This document shows, piece after piece, positions 47,583 through 59,168 of a stretch of 64,000 nucleotides of DNA. The DNA comes from Gambelia wislizenii. Its lineage: Eukaryota; Chordata; Lepidosauria; Squamata; Crotaphytidae. Position numbers and translations under genes: made by a program. The stretch's first letter is position 1. Each line of letters opens with the position of its first letter. Below the pieces are notes generated by a model that worked only from the letters and a program-made list of their open reading frames with translations, searched no databases and was not told where the DNA came from. The stretch lies in NCBI GenBank assembly GCA_030847615.1, contig JAUMIR010000003.1, positions 284,946,265-285,010,264 of the forward strand. The letters are read 5' to 3'.

Positions 47583-47621
<39 letters not shown>
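47583..47621. repeat. (TA)n microsatellite
   Basis: An unbroken TA run of about 39 bp, paired in the intron with that at 47362. Such arrays can extrude cruciforms and vary between alleles. Confidence 0.95.
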
Positions 47622-47623
<2 letters not shown>

Positions 47624-50600
47624 ACTCTAATATGTAACTGGGAATTATGGTGATGGGGTTTCTGGGAGCTGAAGCCCCAAAACAGTAACTTTTCCAAGCT
47701 CTGATCTTTTCCACTTGGGTTTGGTTGGTAGATCTTGTGATTCTAACAGAAAAGGCAATGATAACCTGAAGTCTGCCTATTCTTGATCTGGTCTGGAACT
47801 TGAGAAAATTACTTTTCTGGACAAGTCCCAGAACCTCCTAACCATCATGCCCAATGGCCATGCTTGCTGGGGGATTTTGGGAGATGTAGTCCAAAATGAC
47901 ATTTCAAAGCTCTGGACTTTGAATGTCAAGTGGCTGTTTCCCATCACCTGCTGCAGCCTGTCACTTTTAACTGGAAATGCCAGAGATGGAACCTGGAACT
48001 TTTCTCCATGTAAAAGCATGGGGTGTAATGCTGAGTTATGGTCCTGATTGAAAGACAGCTGTAGACAGGAGAGCAGCAGTACAAATAGCTCGGTTTAGGG
48101 AAAGAAGTTTAATCCAGAAAAAAGGTAAACAGAAGTCTTGGTCAGGCATTATTTACCAGATTGGAATCAACATGTGGAGAGGGGACCCTCTGTCATCAAT
48201 TTTCTCACTTGGAAAGTGACAAGTCTAAAGAAGAGCATTCCGGTTAATGAAGAGGCTCTCCTCATAAGATGGATGCTTCATACTGTCAGGACAAAAACCA
48301 AGGTTCTTGCTTGCATGCTTGTTTATATATATAGTTTTAGCACTTAAATTGGGAATCTAGCCATTTCTTCCATTACTTAAAGGAGGGTCACAAAGCCCTG
48401 TCCTGAAAGTGTTATCTGTCATTTTAAAAAGGGGAAAAAACACCCTTGGAAGGGCTGTGATCTCCAAACCCATGGGGTTAAATCCCTCTCTTTGGCCTAA
48501 CCAGTTCAGTGCATGTTCCGCCTTAAATCAGAGAGGCGTTGCACCTGGCAGTATAACTAATTTCTACTTTTCCTGTCACTTGTACCAGAACAGTCACCAT
48601 GTGCAACTATGTGAGTGGCCCATCTGGTCCATTCATCGGTAACTGGAGGAAGCATTTAAAGACAGTGCCAACTTTTCTTTTTTGGATGAGTTCCACAGCA
48701 AGTGCTTAGAAAATGTGACAGCAGCAATACTTCCCTTCTGCTATGAAGAACATTAATCCAACTCAAAGGGGCAGGTTTAATATATTTCTGCACCTCACAT
48801 GTAAGGGGGCTTACTTACAAGGAAGGGGTGGAAGTGTCTGAACAGTCTGCAATCTTCCTTTATTGAAAAGGAAGACAAATTTGCTTTTGAAAAGCTACCA
48901 TTTGCAGTTGCATTCTCATCCAGTGCTCTCACAATGATGCAAGCCTGTTCCTGTAGCCATCAGACAAATACATCAAAGACTCCCATGAAGTCAGGGGAAG
49001 GAAATGTGTACCGGTACTCTTGTTTCTCAACAGGTTAGGGGAGTAGGAAAGGGAAATGGTTCTCTCTAATAAACTAGAGTTAGATACTCTCTCTACAGCA
49101 TGGCAGCTGCACTAAACATCCTGTAGGAATCACATTTCTGCCCAACTGGGCCTGGATATTTTCCAGTTTATGGAATGTAGGATGTCGAAGAGAGATTAAC
49201 ACACAGGGACCTACAAATAATTCATTTTTCTATATTGTTGTGTGTGAACAGTAAGGATTCTTTTCCATCTGTAAGAGACCTAGAGGGTCCTCAACTCTAA
49301 AAATGCAGACTGCCACCAGTCAGTATTCAGAGGTCTTGTCTCCTGAGCCACCAGTACTCTGGGTTCTCAGAAGTCCATGCAGACAAGGCCTTATGGAAAA
49401 AGCTGTCTTCTACACCAGTGATTCTTTGGTTCACCAAATGTTTTAGACTCCAATATACAAAGCTATGCTGGCTGGAACTTCTGGGGCTAAAGTCACAAGC
49501 AACTGGAAGACCAAAGGCTGAAAACCACTGCTTCTAGGCTGCACTTCCAGTCAGTTGACCTCCTGGCTTGAATAAGCTGAATTTCCAAACTAATTGGAAC
49601 TCACCAGTATCTGCAGCCAAGCCATCTCACCAATTTGAGCAACTTGTCTAAAGCATGATTTCTCTCCCTAACTTGTCTGCTTCCTTAAGAAAAGGTTTGC
49701 TGCGTTTCATGGTGACTCTTCCCTGCTTTTCAACATGCTTTTGCTTCTGGCCTCTTCAAACCTCAATGGCTGCCCTAGAACTCAACTTGCAGCTGGACAA
49801 GACTTCACACTTGTCTCTGGCCCTTGGATTCTTGTCTGCCCAATTCTAGCCTGTCTTTGACCATACCTATGTTTCCCTTGGGCCTATCTTACTCAACTGC
49901 CTGACCTGGATTCTGTGACCATGTCTATAACCATTCTGCTTCATGTACAAACTGAACTCCAGTTGCTAAGACAAGGCCTCATATCTCCTGCTCCTTCTCA
50001 CCACAAAATACCTCTCCTTTTCCACCTTTCTGCCATCCTTTGGGCTGTGAAGAGACCAAGATCCCTCAGAAATTTGGATGGAGGTCACATGCTGCAAACT
50101 TTAGTGCAACACATCACTACTACCCCTGTCCCTACCCATTTCTGGGACAAGAATAAAACACACACATATTGCAGTTTGTATTATGAAGATCTCATATAAG
50201 TATTTGGTGTCACTCCTTCCTTTAAAAAAACAAGCAGAGTCTATTCCTATGTGTTTAAAAGGGCAAGCATTGAAAATGTATACTTTATATCAGATACAAG
50301 GTTGGGCAACTTGTGGCCTTCCAGATATTTCCAGATTGCAGCTCCCATTATCCTTCTCTATTGACTACAATGGCTAGGGATGATGGGAGCTATGTCAAAG
50401 GCTATGCTTAATCATGTAAGCAAAATCAGGAGCTCTATATATCACAAAGGATGCTATTCTGATTTATCACAAGCCCAACATTTCAGTGTCATAGGGCCAT
50501 AATTGGCTTCAGAGACAACACCAGTAACAAAGGCACAGTTTGCTCCTCTTTCTTATGGTGATTTTGTAATGTTTCTTTTCTTTTAACCTAGTTACTTGTG

Positions 50601-51579
50601 TATTTGAATCTCTTCCATGCTTTTCCATTAAAAAGCTCTTCCTCTTATTATTCTACTGTTGTTCACATTTTGAACTTCTCACTCTTCTGTTATTTCTCCC
50701 TCTTGAAACAAATCTATTGTTATTCTATTGAATTTAGAGAAATCCTGAGGGGAAATATTATATTGACCACTGACTGTTGTACTCTTATTTGTCTTCTACC
50801 TATTACTTCAAACATCCTCAAGTAGCTTGTACTTTTTCTGAGCCTCATCCATTTCCTGCCATTCTTAATTCTGGTGCCTATTTGGTGTCTTCTATATCTT
50901 GTTCTGTTCACATTTCTTTTCAGTTACCTCATCGGTTTTCATTTCCTTCTCAGATCCAATGTAAGCTATAACTTTCTGTCTTTAAACTCTTTGGCTCTTT
51001 CTTATCTGCCTATTCTCCCTCTTTACTTGCTTTCTTATCAACTCACCTTCTGAGAAACTTTTCTTGGAGAAATCCTGGGTTAAGTCTTCTGTTTCATAGC
51101 TCTGTACTTCTGTTACTGCCCCTTTCCTCTGGAAATCACTGCCTGCTGAGGGTCAATCATCTTCCTCTTTGCAAATGTTTAAATAGCATCCAAAAGTTTA
51201 CCATGTCTCCTGAGACTTATAATGCTTTATCTCAACCTCTTCCCCTTTCCTCTTCTCTTTGCATCATTCCCTCCAATCTTCACTAGACCTGAGCTGCTAT
51301 AACATGGTATTGCTACCTTATGGAGAGTTCCTCAGCCCAAGCATAGTGGCCCTTCCAACAGATGTACATAATTTGCAGGAGGGCACACCCCTGGTGGAAA
51401 GTTTCTATGACACCAGACATTCCTCTTCATAGCCAGTGAGAATTTTGAAATGTTCCACACAAGGGCATTTATGTATGGAATTGGCACCTCTACACTTTAT
51501 GGTTAGAGTATGGTTATTGCAGTGATTTGCTGTCAAGTTGACTTTGACTTATGGCAATCCTATCAATGAGAGACTGCAA

Positions 51580-51960
51580 GAAATCTGGTCATCAACTGCC
51601 CTGCTCAGGTCTTGCAAACTCTAGGTTCCTTGGTTAAATCAATCTACCTGTTGTAGTACAGTCTTCCTCTTTACCTACTGCTTTCCACTTTACCAAACAT
51701 TATCTTTTCCAAGGAGTCATGTCATCTCATGATATGCCCAAAGTACAACAGCCTCAGCTTAGTTATCTTGGCTTCTAGTGATAGGTCAGGCCTGATTTGC
51801 TCTGGGATCCTTTTATTTAACTTTTTAGAGACCCATGGTATCCACAAAACTCTTTTGGAACACATTTCAAGTGAGTTGATTCCTATCAGCTTTCTTCACC
51901 GTCTGCCAAATGGGAGATATCTCAAAAACCTTCCCTCAAAGAATTTGGTCTACATAAGCT
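51580..51960 (-). mobile_element. BovB-like (RTE) LINE C-terminal piece
   Basis: Read on the minus strand the stretch shows ctagaagccaagataactaa, gctgttgtactttgggcata and gagatgacatgactccttgg, the same order as the plus-strand BovB-like copy at 63240. It is interrupted by changes and has no open frame. Confidence 0.6.
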
Positions 51961-53104
51961 AAGCGATCCACTAAATAATGTACAACAGGAATGGGAATCA
52001 TGACCTACCAAATGTGGTTGGACTGCAACTCCCAGCATGACTCATCAGATAGTCTGGCTAGGAATGCTAGGAGTACAGGCCAATAATGTCTGAAAGGCTA
52101 CATGGTTCCCACCCTTGGTCTACATGGAAAGCAAAGAAAATTGCAGGCTAGAGGAAGTGGTACAGACTTAATTGGAGTCAGATGTGCTATCCCAGGAAAT
52201 ACTAAAACCTCTGCATTTGGATACTGCTTCCTGCAATCTAGCACAAGTGCTGAACAAAGAGTGCAGGAAATTCCCACCTATGCCTCTAATATACTTGTTA
52301 AAAGATTGCTAGGGTACACCTAACTACACTGCAGCAATTAATCATTGACATATGCATCGTGAATACAATTCTGCACTATAAGCAATTTCAAACAGAGGAG
52401 AAGGGAGGTTTAAAAATAACCCTAAAAATAAGATGGTTCACCTTAGGGTTGACTAAGTGTTGCAAATGACTTTAAATACATTGAAACTCTAGTACTCTAC
52501 ACAACCAGCCCTTCTGGAGGCATTCTTCTAACCCTTACTTCATTTTCCTGTTGCAGATGGAATACATCTGAAACTCAGCAGTCATGAAAAAGAGAAACCA
52601 TGAATTAGTCTGAGGTTACAGCCAAGTTCCACAGTTTTGGAATCCAGCCCATCTAAAATCAATATATTTCCTAAAAGGCTTTGTGGAAAACCTTCTTAGA
52701 GAAAGAGGTCTGTGGTTGCAATCCTATACTCTCCTAGTGTGGAGTAAACTGTACTGAACACAATGAGACCTGCTTCTGAGTAGATAAGCATGGCACTATA
52801 ATTTCTCAGTTTCAAGTCAACTGAAAACTGTAACTCTTTCCAGATAAAATTACCAGTTGACCAAAAACTGGATTTTTTTGGTGGGCTGGGTGCATATGTA
52901 AAGACTCCTGGGTTGGGTTGTAACCTAAAAAATTACCAGGCAGTATATGGGGAGGATTGTTTCTCAGTGACAGAGTTCATGATTGTATCTCTCTGGTATC
53001 TCCAGAATCTCTATCACACTACATAATTATAGCACTTTGATATCACTATAACCATGGCAACATTCTACAGAAACTTGGGATTTGTAGTTTAGTGAGGTGC
53101 TAGC

Positions 53105-55080
53105 CATACGGTGAGTATAGTAGGCTAAGGTCCACCAATTTCCAGACAATGCAAGGCCTTTTCCAGTTGGGAAGAGGGGTCTTTATGGAAGGCCAGCAAC
53201 ACAATATCTTGATTGAGGGGGAATGGGGAGAACCACTTTAGGGAGGAATGATGGGTCAAAACGTAGCGCCCCTTATCTCTATGGAATATCATATCGGGAT
53301 GGTCCAACTGGACAGCACAAAGTTCTCTGGCTCTGGGCAGAGGTGATGGCTACTAGAAAAACTGTCTTGAGTAAGGAGTCAAGAGATCTGTTGTAGCCAT
53401 CAGCTCCAAGGGCTTCCTCATAAGTTGGGAAAGAACAAGCAAGAGAGACCGAGGTGGAATAGGGTCCCTGATGGGTGGGTAGAGGTGGGACAAGAATTTC
53501 TTGACAGCCACACTCCTGAACAGCATGGAGGCAGGATATATATCCAGTTGTATGCCACTATAGCCATGAGGTAAACACGCAGGGAAGAAAGGGAAAGACC
53601 CATGTCCTTCATGCGCAAGAGAAAAATAATTTCTGATCTTCCATTGGTGAGAGCAGTTGGCAGGTCTGACACCTCAGCAAATGAGCAAAACTGATGCCAT
53701 TTGAAGGCAGAAGAGCACTGGGTTGAGGATTTACAAAAGGCCTGTATGACAAAGTGTAAGTGAGCATCTATGGTTTCCAAAACTGCCAATACGTCAGGTG
53801 AAGCAACCTGAGGTCTGGATGCCTCATCTTGCCATAAGACTGGGTGAGCGGAGTGGGTGAGTATGGGAGTCGAAGATAGTCACAATGAGACATTTACAAG
53901 AGTGTCACAAATGAGGGTTGTCTGGGCCACCAGGGAACTAACACAATGCAGTCAGCCATATCCTCCTGAATCTTGACCAGTACTCTGGTGATCAGGGGAA
54001 AAGATGGGAAGAGATACAGCAGAGGTTTCATCCAGTTCCTGACAAAGGCATCCCTCAGGGAGTCGAGGCCATGACTCCTCCACACAAAGCAGAAAGTTTG
54101 CATTTGTGGTTCAGCCTGAAAGTGAACACTTCTATTGATGGGTGGCCCCACCAATGTACAATCAGATTGAAGGCATGACAGGATAGGGACCACTCATGTG
54201 CCTCTGCAACCACACAACTCAGAGAGTCCACAAGGAGGTGGTATTGTCCGGGGATGTGAAGGGCTAGTGGGAAGATGTGTCTGCAAATGCACCAGTCCCA
54301 CAGCTGCATGGTGAGAGTGTTCATAGTGGGAGACCTAATCTCTCCTTGCTTGTTGACATAGAATACTATGGTCATGTTGTCAGAGAGTATCTGTACTATT
54401 ATCTCTTGGATGGTTCCTTCAAATGCTTTGAGGGTCTTCATGACTGCAATCATTTCCAGGGCAATGAAGTGGTAGTGTTTCTGTTGTTGACCGATGCCTG
54501 TGGACCACGAAACTGACACAGAACATCCGTTGTGAATAGGATGCATCCGATGTCAGGAGGGTTGTAGGCTTGGGAGGTCGAAAGGGCATGCCCTTTAAGA
54601 GATTGATCAGTTGAAGCTGCCAACATTGGGTTGAGCAGATGTGAGGAGGAAGGTGAAGCATTCTGTGGGGAAACTCCCATCCTGCATTGAAGTGAGGCAG
54701 AAACCAGATTTGCAGAGGGTGGGATTGAAGCCATGTGCATGGGGTGACTGCCATGGTGAAGGTGAAGAACCCCAGCAGCTTCATGATCAGCTGAGTCGGC
54801 AGCTATTTCATGTACAAGATTGTGAGTGAGTAGGTACTGAATGGTTTGCGCTCTGTCTGTTGGAAGGAATGCTCAAGTGAGTCTGGAGTCCAGAATTGCC
54901 CCTATGAAGGGGAGGGATTGGAAAGGGATGAGAGATGACTTTTTGACATTTACTCAGAGATTGACAAAGAGGGACAGGGCTCTGCCTATGTCCTTGTATA
55001 ACTTGTCTTCAATTAAGAATAGAGGGTGTAGCATCATTCCTTGTGGTCCTCTGGTATCATGAAGCCCCTGGGTTGGCCTG
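53105..55080 (-). mobile_element. DIRS-like retroelement: RT/RNase H and tyrosine recombinase pieces
   Basis: Minus-strand frames in order: RT-end sequence KSSLIPFQSLPFIGAILDS (about 54.9-55.0 kb), a linker with FFTFTMAVTPCTWLQSHP and PFRPPKPTTLLTSDASYS (54.5-54.8 kb), RNase H QILSDNMTIVFYVNKQGEIR, HIPGQYHLLVDSLS (54.2-54.4 kb), and SFPLITRVLVKIQEDMA and VPWWPRQPSF (54.0 kb), then RMKDMGLSLSSLRVYLMAIV (53.6 kb), the N-terminal domain of a tyrosine recombinase, whose catalytic half continues towards 53.1 kb (SFLPKVV..). The order and motifs are those of DIRS1-type elements, found in lizards. Frameshifts throughout; the ends (inverted repeats) were not found. Confidence 0.75.
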
Positions 55081-55104
55081 ATATATATAATTATTAGGAG
55101 CCTG

Positions 55105-55275
55105 GCCATCTGTCTTCAGAATTCAAGGCTCAGAAATAATGCATGTGAGAGGATGGCTACTGCCTCATTCCACTGCTTTTGGGCTCCCTGGAGGTGTCTC
55201 GCTGGACAATGTGGAAGACATGCTGGTGAACTAGCCAGACCTTCTGCCTGATCCAGCAGGCCTCTTCGTACACCT
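55105..55275 (+). mobile_element. CR1-like LINE 3' end fragment
   Basis: Contains catgtgagaggatggctact, ttttgggctccctggaggtg and cagaccttctgcctgatcc followed by agcaggcctcttcgta, the order of the 3' end of a CR1/L3-like family (also at 22020). Confidence 0.5.
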
Positions 55276-56324
55276 AGTTAATAGAGCAGTGAATTCAGCT
55301 TGCTACCCTTAAGGCCCAGGTTCCAGCAAAGGCTAAGGACCACAAATCCCCAGGGTGCTGTACCTTCATAGTCTGGATTTGGGTGCAATGGCTAAAAGCT
55401 TCAGCTGTGCACCTTGGCACAGGTAAAAGAAGCAGATAATTGCAGAATGGATGCATGGGATTTCAAAGCTAGGTATCATATTAATTCTCTTCTTCATATC
55501 TGCCTAGTTATTTGCAATTTCTCATAGTGGCCTCTGTTATGCTGGTCACATTCTGCTTTTGGTTTGGCTTCTGCTTCTCCCATTCCCTGGGCCGTGTCAG
55601 CCGAATTCAGAAACCACTTTCCTCAGTTCAGAAGTCACCTGCTACAAATGTGGGAAAGGAAGGGAGGAGGTGAAAAGAGGAACATGTTCCTTTCTCTCAT
55701 CCCCCAAAATGCCTTCTTCCTTTGGCTCTTCTTCATAAAGCTCAGCCTAGCTGATACTACAAAAGCAAGCTTAACGCCTGTGCATGTGTGTGAAAAGGAG
55801 CATGTGTGTGTACCAGGATATTCCTTCTATTGTGCAGTTGACCAATTAACCTAAGTTTGGCAAGGTACTTTGTCCTCAGAGAATCAAACAAATGAAAGGC
55901 TTTCACCACAGATTTAAAGACTTATTTGATGCAGCAGCCTGAGGAGCTTGGAATAGTACTTCTATTGCCAATTGAAGCAAGGCCAGAGAGAAAAAGAAAT
56001 ATCATCTTAAATTACTGTTAGAAGAGTCACTGAATGTGCAGCCACTGAATGTGTTGCTTTAAATCAAGTCTTGAGACATAAAGTTATGTAACATGGCATA
56101 AAGGCTAGCATCTTTAGGTCCGCAACATTAATTCTCTGTCTTTGGAAAATGCAGAAATCACATCTTTAGCATGGCACTAGCAAACATGGCACTACCATAT
56201 CAAACAGCATGGCACTACCATATCAAACAAGCAGAAATCATGTTAAAATGTGCAGGATTCAAATACCTGCAAAACAATCTGTATCTCACATACTTGTCAA
56301 AACCATCTATTCCTTTACTATCAG
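55276..56324. other. HUNK intron sequence
   Basis: No exon seen. A tandem duplication with ggcactaccatatcaaac lies at about 56190-56230. Confidence 0.4.
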
Positions 56325-57335
56325 TCTTAATTGCTCTTCGCTGATAATGCTGCCCTTGTTGCCCACACAGAAGCAGCTCTGCAGCACCTAACATCCTGCT
56401 TCGCAACAGCTGCAGAGCTGTTTGGTCTGGAAGTCAACCTAAAGAAAACGGAAGTTTGTTACCAGCCTGCACCATAGGACGAACACCATCATCCCCACAT
56501 TGCCGTTGGCAAATCTGTGCTTAAGTCCATTCAGCAGTTCACCTACCTGGAAAGCATCATATCCTCAGATGTCAAGATTGACAAAGAGATCGATTACAGA
56601 TTAGCAAAGGCATATAGCGCATTTGGAAGACTTTACAAAAGAGTCTGGAGTAATAAACACCTGAGGCGAAGCACAAAAATCAATGTGTATAGTAGAGCCA
56701 TTGTACTGTCTATTCTCCTTTACAGGTCTGAAACATAGGTCACCTACTGCCACCACTTATGACTCCTCAAATGCTTTCATCAGCGCTGTATACACACAAT
56801 CCTAAATATACACTGGACTGACTATGTGACGAATGTTGCTGTCCTTGAGCAAGCAGGGATCACCAGCATTGAGGCCATGATATTGAAAACACAGCTGTGC
56901 TGGGCAGGGCACGTTTCTAGGATGGAGGACCATTGCCTCCCCAAAATAGTACTCTACGGTGAACTTGCCAAGGGTCAGCGTAAGACGGGCGCTCCAAAAA
57001 AGCGATAGAAGGACTCCCTGAAACAACATCTCTGGCTCGGCCAAACTGATCCCCAACAATGGTCTGCCCTGGCCTTACATCGGGAGGCATGGAGATGCAC
57101 TATCCACAATGCTGCAGCTTTATTTGAGAACTCACGCCAAACAAGTCTTGAAGAGAAACGACAACGCAGAAAGAATCACAATCCAGAAACATCACCCAAG
57201 GAGACCTTCTGCTGTGCTTTCTGCAACCGGACTTGTCTATCTCGGATTGGCCTTTTTAGTCATCAATGCGCTTGCAGAAAGCGCGGATGAGTCCTTCCTG
57301 AATCTTCATTCGTGAAGAAAAGCCAGAGAGAGAGA
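56325..57335 (+). mobile_element. RTE-like LINE, 3' third
   Basis: Plus-strand pieces read ADNAALVAHTEAALQHLTSC (the second catalytic Asp of FADD is Asn), SIQQFTYLESIISSDVKIDK, FGRLYKRVWSNKHLRRSTK, LLYRSET, GITSIEAMILKTQLCWAGHV, SRMEDHCLPKIVLYGELAKG and CCAFCNRTCLSRIGL. It ends at gaagaaaagccagagagaga. Frameshifts and stops are present. It is the same family as the copies at 12196, 13152, 31830 and 32871, and the longest in the window. Confidence 0.85.
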
Positions 57336-58407
57336 GTAGTTCTTTTGGGGCGTGGGTGGGACAATCTTCTTATATTAATTAACAAGTCCATCCCTCACAA
57401 AAAAGCAAACATGCAACTTTCTATTTACTGCATTGAACCACTGACAATAACATATGCATGTAAACATTTGAATACCTGGGATAGTCTAATTACCACAGTT
57501 CCCACACAGAAAAAGAACAGAGTCAAGTTAGTTCTAGACAACTGCCATCAAAGTACACAATAAATTAGCCACTAAAAAGCAGGTTCCTCAGCATATGGCT
57601 TTAAATGGTTAAACCACAGTTTGCTGCACCAAACAAAACAACTGAAGCAAATTTTATGGTTCATTCTAGATGCAGCCTCATTGTCATCTCTGCTGATCCT
57701 CTACTGAAACTAAGAGACACTGGCCATATCCAACTGTTAATGGAGTAGCCCAATGGAGCAATGTGATTTTCATAAGTTATGACTTACCATTCAGCAACTG
57801 ATTCAATAGGTCTACTCTACCTGGGACTAACAATTGGATTTAGGCTATAGTGCCTCATTCAGATAACTAACAAGCAAGATGAAGCAATGTCAGGCTCTAA
57901 AAGAGAGACTTTTCCTCATTTCTCCTCAGCCCAAAAGACAGTGATTAATGTTTAGGAATGCGCAGGAAGAAAGGATTTAATAATGCCTAACAGCAATATG
58001 ATTTATTACTACTACAAATGTGTGAAAGCAAAGGGAGGAAGGTTTCCTTAGGGTTTGGGCACAGAAGGATAAAAACTCATCTTTTTGTAATAATTCATTT
58101 CTGCAGTCAGCTGGGTCAAGAGACTTTTCAAGTATCTTAACTATAAATGTACCCAGAAGTAAATGCCACTGAGATCAATCAGATTTACTCCTGAGCAATT
58201 CAGCTGTGCAGAGAAAGACTGCAGTCTTCTGAAGTCTTTTGACAGCTTAAAAGAAAAAAAAATAGAAACTCCTATCAAATAGGTCATTACAGGCCAAATG
58301 TATTCATTCCACAAATCCATTAGAGGTTTGCCCAAAGGAAACAAAAGTCGCGATGAGTGGGTGGGGGCTTAAAAATTATGTGTTACTTAAGTTGTTGCAT
58401 TATTTAC
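57336..58407. other. HUNK intron sequence
   Basis: No exon or clear repeat is recognised. Confidence 0.4.
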
Positions 58408-58535
58408 CTGTGGAGAGCTGAGTAGGGAAAGGATTCATTTCTTTGTCTACCATTTTCTGATATAACGCTCTCAAACTGAATGGCTCCACAGTAAATGGCA
58501 GCGTCCCAGTCAGCATTGCATACATATTCACACCA
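58408..58535 (-). CDS. HUNK: HUNK exon: kinase C-lobe, subdomains IX-X
   Basis: On the minus strand a cttttttttacag-type acceptor precedes this 128-bp exon, and a gtaaat donor follows it. After completing the split Ile codon it reads GVNMYAMLTGTLPFT, then VEPFSLRALYQKMV and DKEMNPFPTQLST, and ends one base into the next codon. GVNMYAMLTGTLPF is the end of subdomain IX and subdomain X of an AMPK-type kinase C-lobe. The DVWS-IGV junction with the upstream exon restores the invariant Asp-x-Trp-Ser pattern of subdomain IX, which supports both splice borders. No stop or frameshift is seen. Identity is nearly residue for residue with mammalian HUNK as I remember it. Confidence 0.96.
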
Positions 58536-58942
58536 CTGTAAAAGAAGAGTAATGGGGGGAAATAGTTAGGATAAGTAACCAGTTCGTCTTAACAAAAGAG
58601 AGAGAGTCAAGGCATGCAAAGAATGCACATTAGGTTCATCAGTGGATGTCTATTGATTGTGGAGCACATAAGAAAATATGAAGCTGTCACTGGTGCTTTA
58701 ACCCACCACTGTCTAATTGAGAGCATCTCTCCAAGGCATCACAGGCAAAAGTCCTTCTTTCTCTTGGTGATTATGTTCCTTTTAAGGGGCCAATGAAAGA
58801 ACCTGGGACCTTTTGTGTGCAAGTCATGTGCTCCACTACTGAGCTATCACCCATTTCCACAGCAATCAAGAAAAGTGGCTTTCCCCTTAATGGTTAGCAA
58901 CAGTAATAATAATCTTACAACAGAAATACTAATAGTACATTA
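58536..58942. other. HUNK intron sequence
   Basis: Begins with the acceptor for the 58408 exon. Nothing else recognised. Confidence 0.4.
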
Positions 58943-58958
58943 ATAAGGGAAAAGATCC

Positions 58959-59152
58959 CTAAATACACTGATCTTGGAAGCAAAGCAAGCTCAGTCCAAG
59001 TTAGTACTTGGATGTGAGACTGCCAAGGACTATCAAGTGCTATTAGGCTATATTTCAAAGGAAGGAAATGGCAAACTACCTCGGAATATTCCTTCCCTAA
59101 AAACACCCTGTGAAATTTATGGGGTTGCCGTAAGTCTATAGGCGACTTGATG
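58959..59152 (+). mobile_element. 5S rRNA-derived SINE with target duplication
   Basis: The head reads gatcttggaagcaaagcaag and gttagtacttggatgtgaga, clearly from 5S rRNA (its internal box A and box C region; compare gatctcggaagctaagcagg and tggatgggagac). The middle is ggctatatttcaaaggaagg, and the tail gggttgccgtaagtctatag then gcgacttga is shared with tRNA SINEs. ataaggRaaaa.atcc at 58943-58958 and 59153-59168 forms a 16-bp duplication with two mismatches. This is a SINE3-type element, as described from lizards (5S-Sauria class). Confidence 0.9.
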
Positions 59153-59168
59153 ATAAGGAAAAACATCC

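Larger units (their letters stand above)
46859..53104. other. HUNK 11.5-kb intron, 3' half
   Basis: No exon found. Contains at about 47165-47260 a SINE tail (accacctctgagtattcttt, gacttgaaggcac) followed by (ca)n and (atc)n, (TA)n arrays at 47362-47399 and 47583-47621, short palindromic MITEs near 47640-47700, 47800-47930, 49420-49530, 50300-50400 and 51985-52120, and a minus-strand BovB-like LINE piece at about 51580-51960. Confidence 0.5.

Noticed and set aside
52102..52323. A 73-codon plus-strand frame
   Set aside because: No family similarity, and it lies in the HUNK intron next to a MITE remnant.
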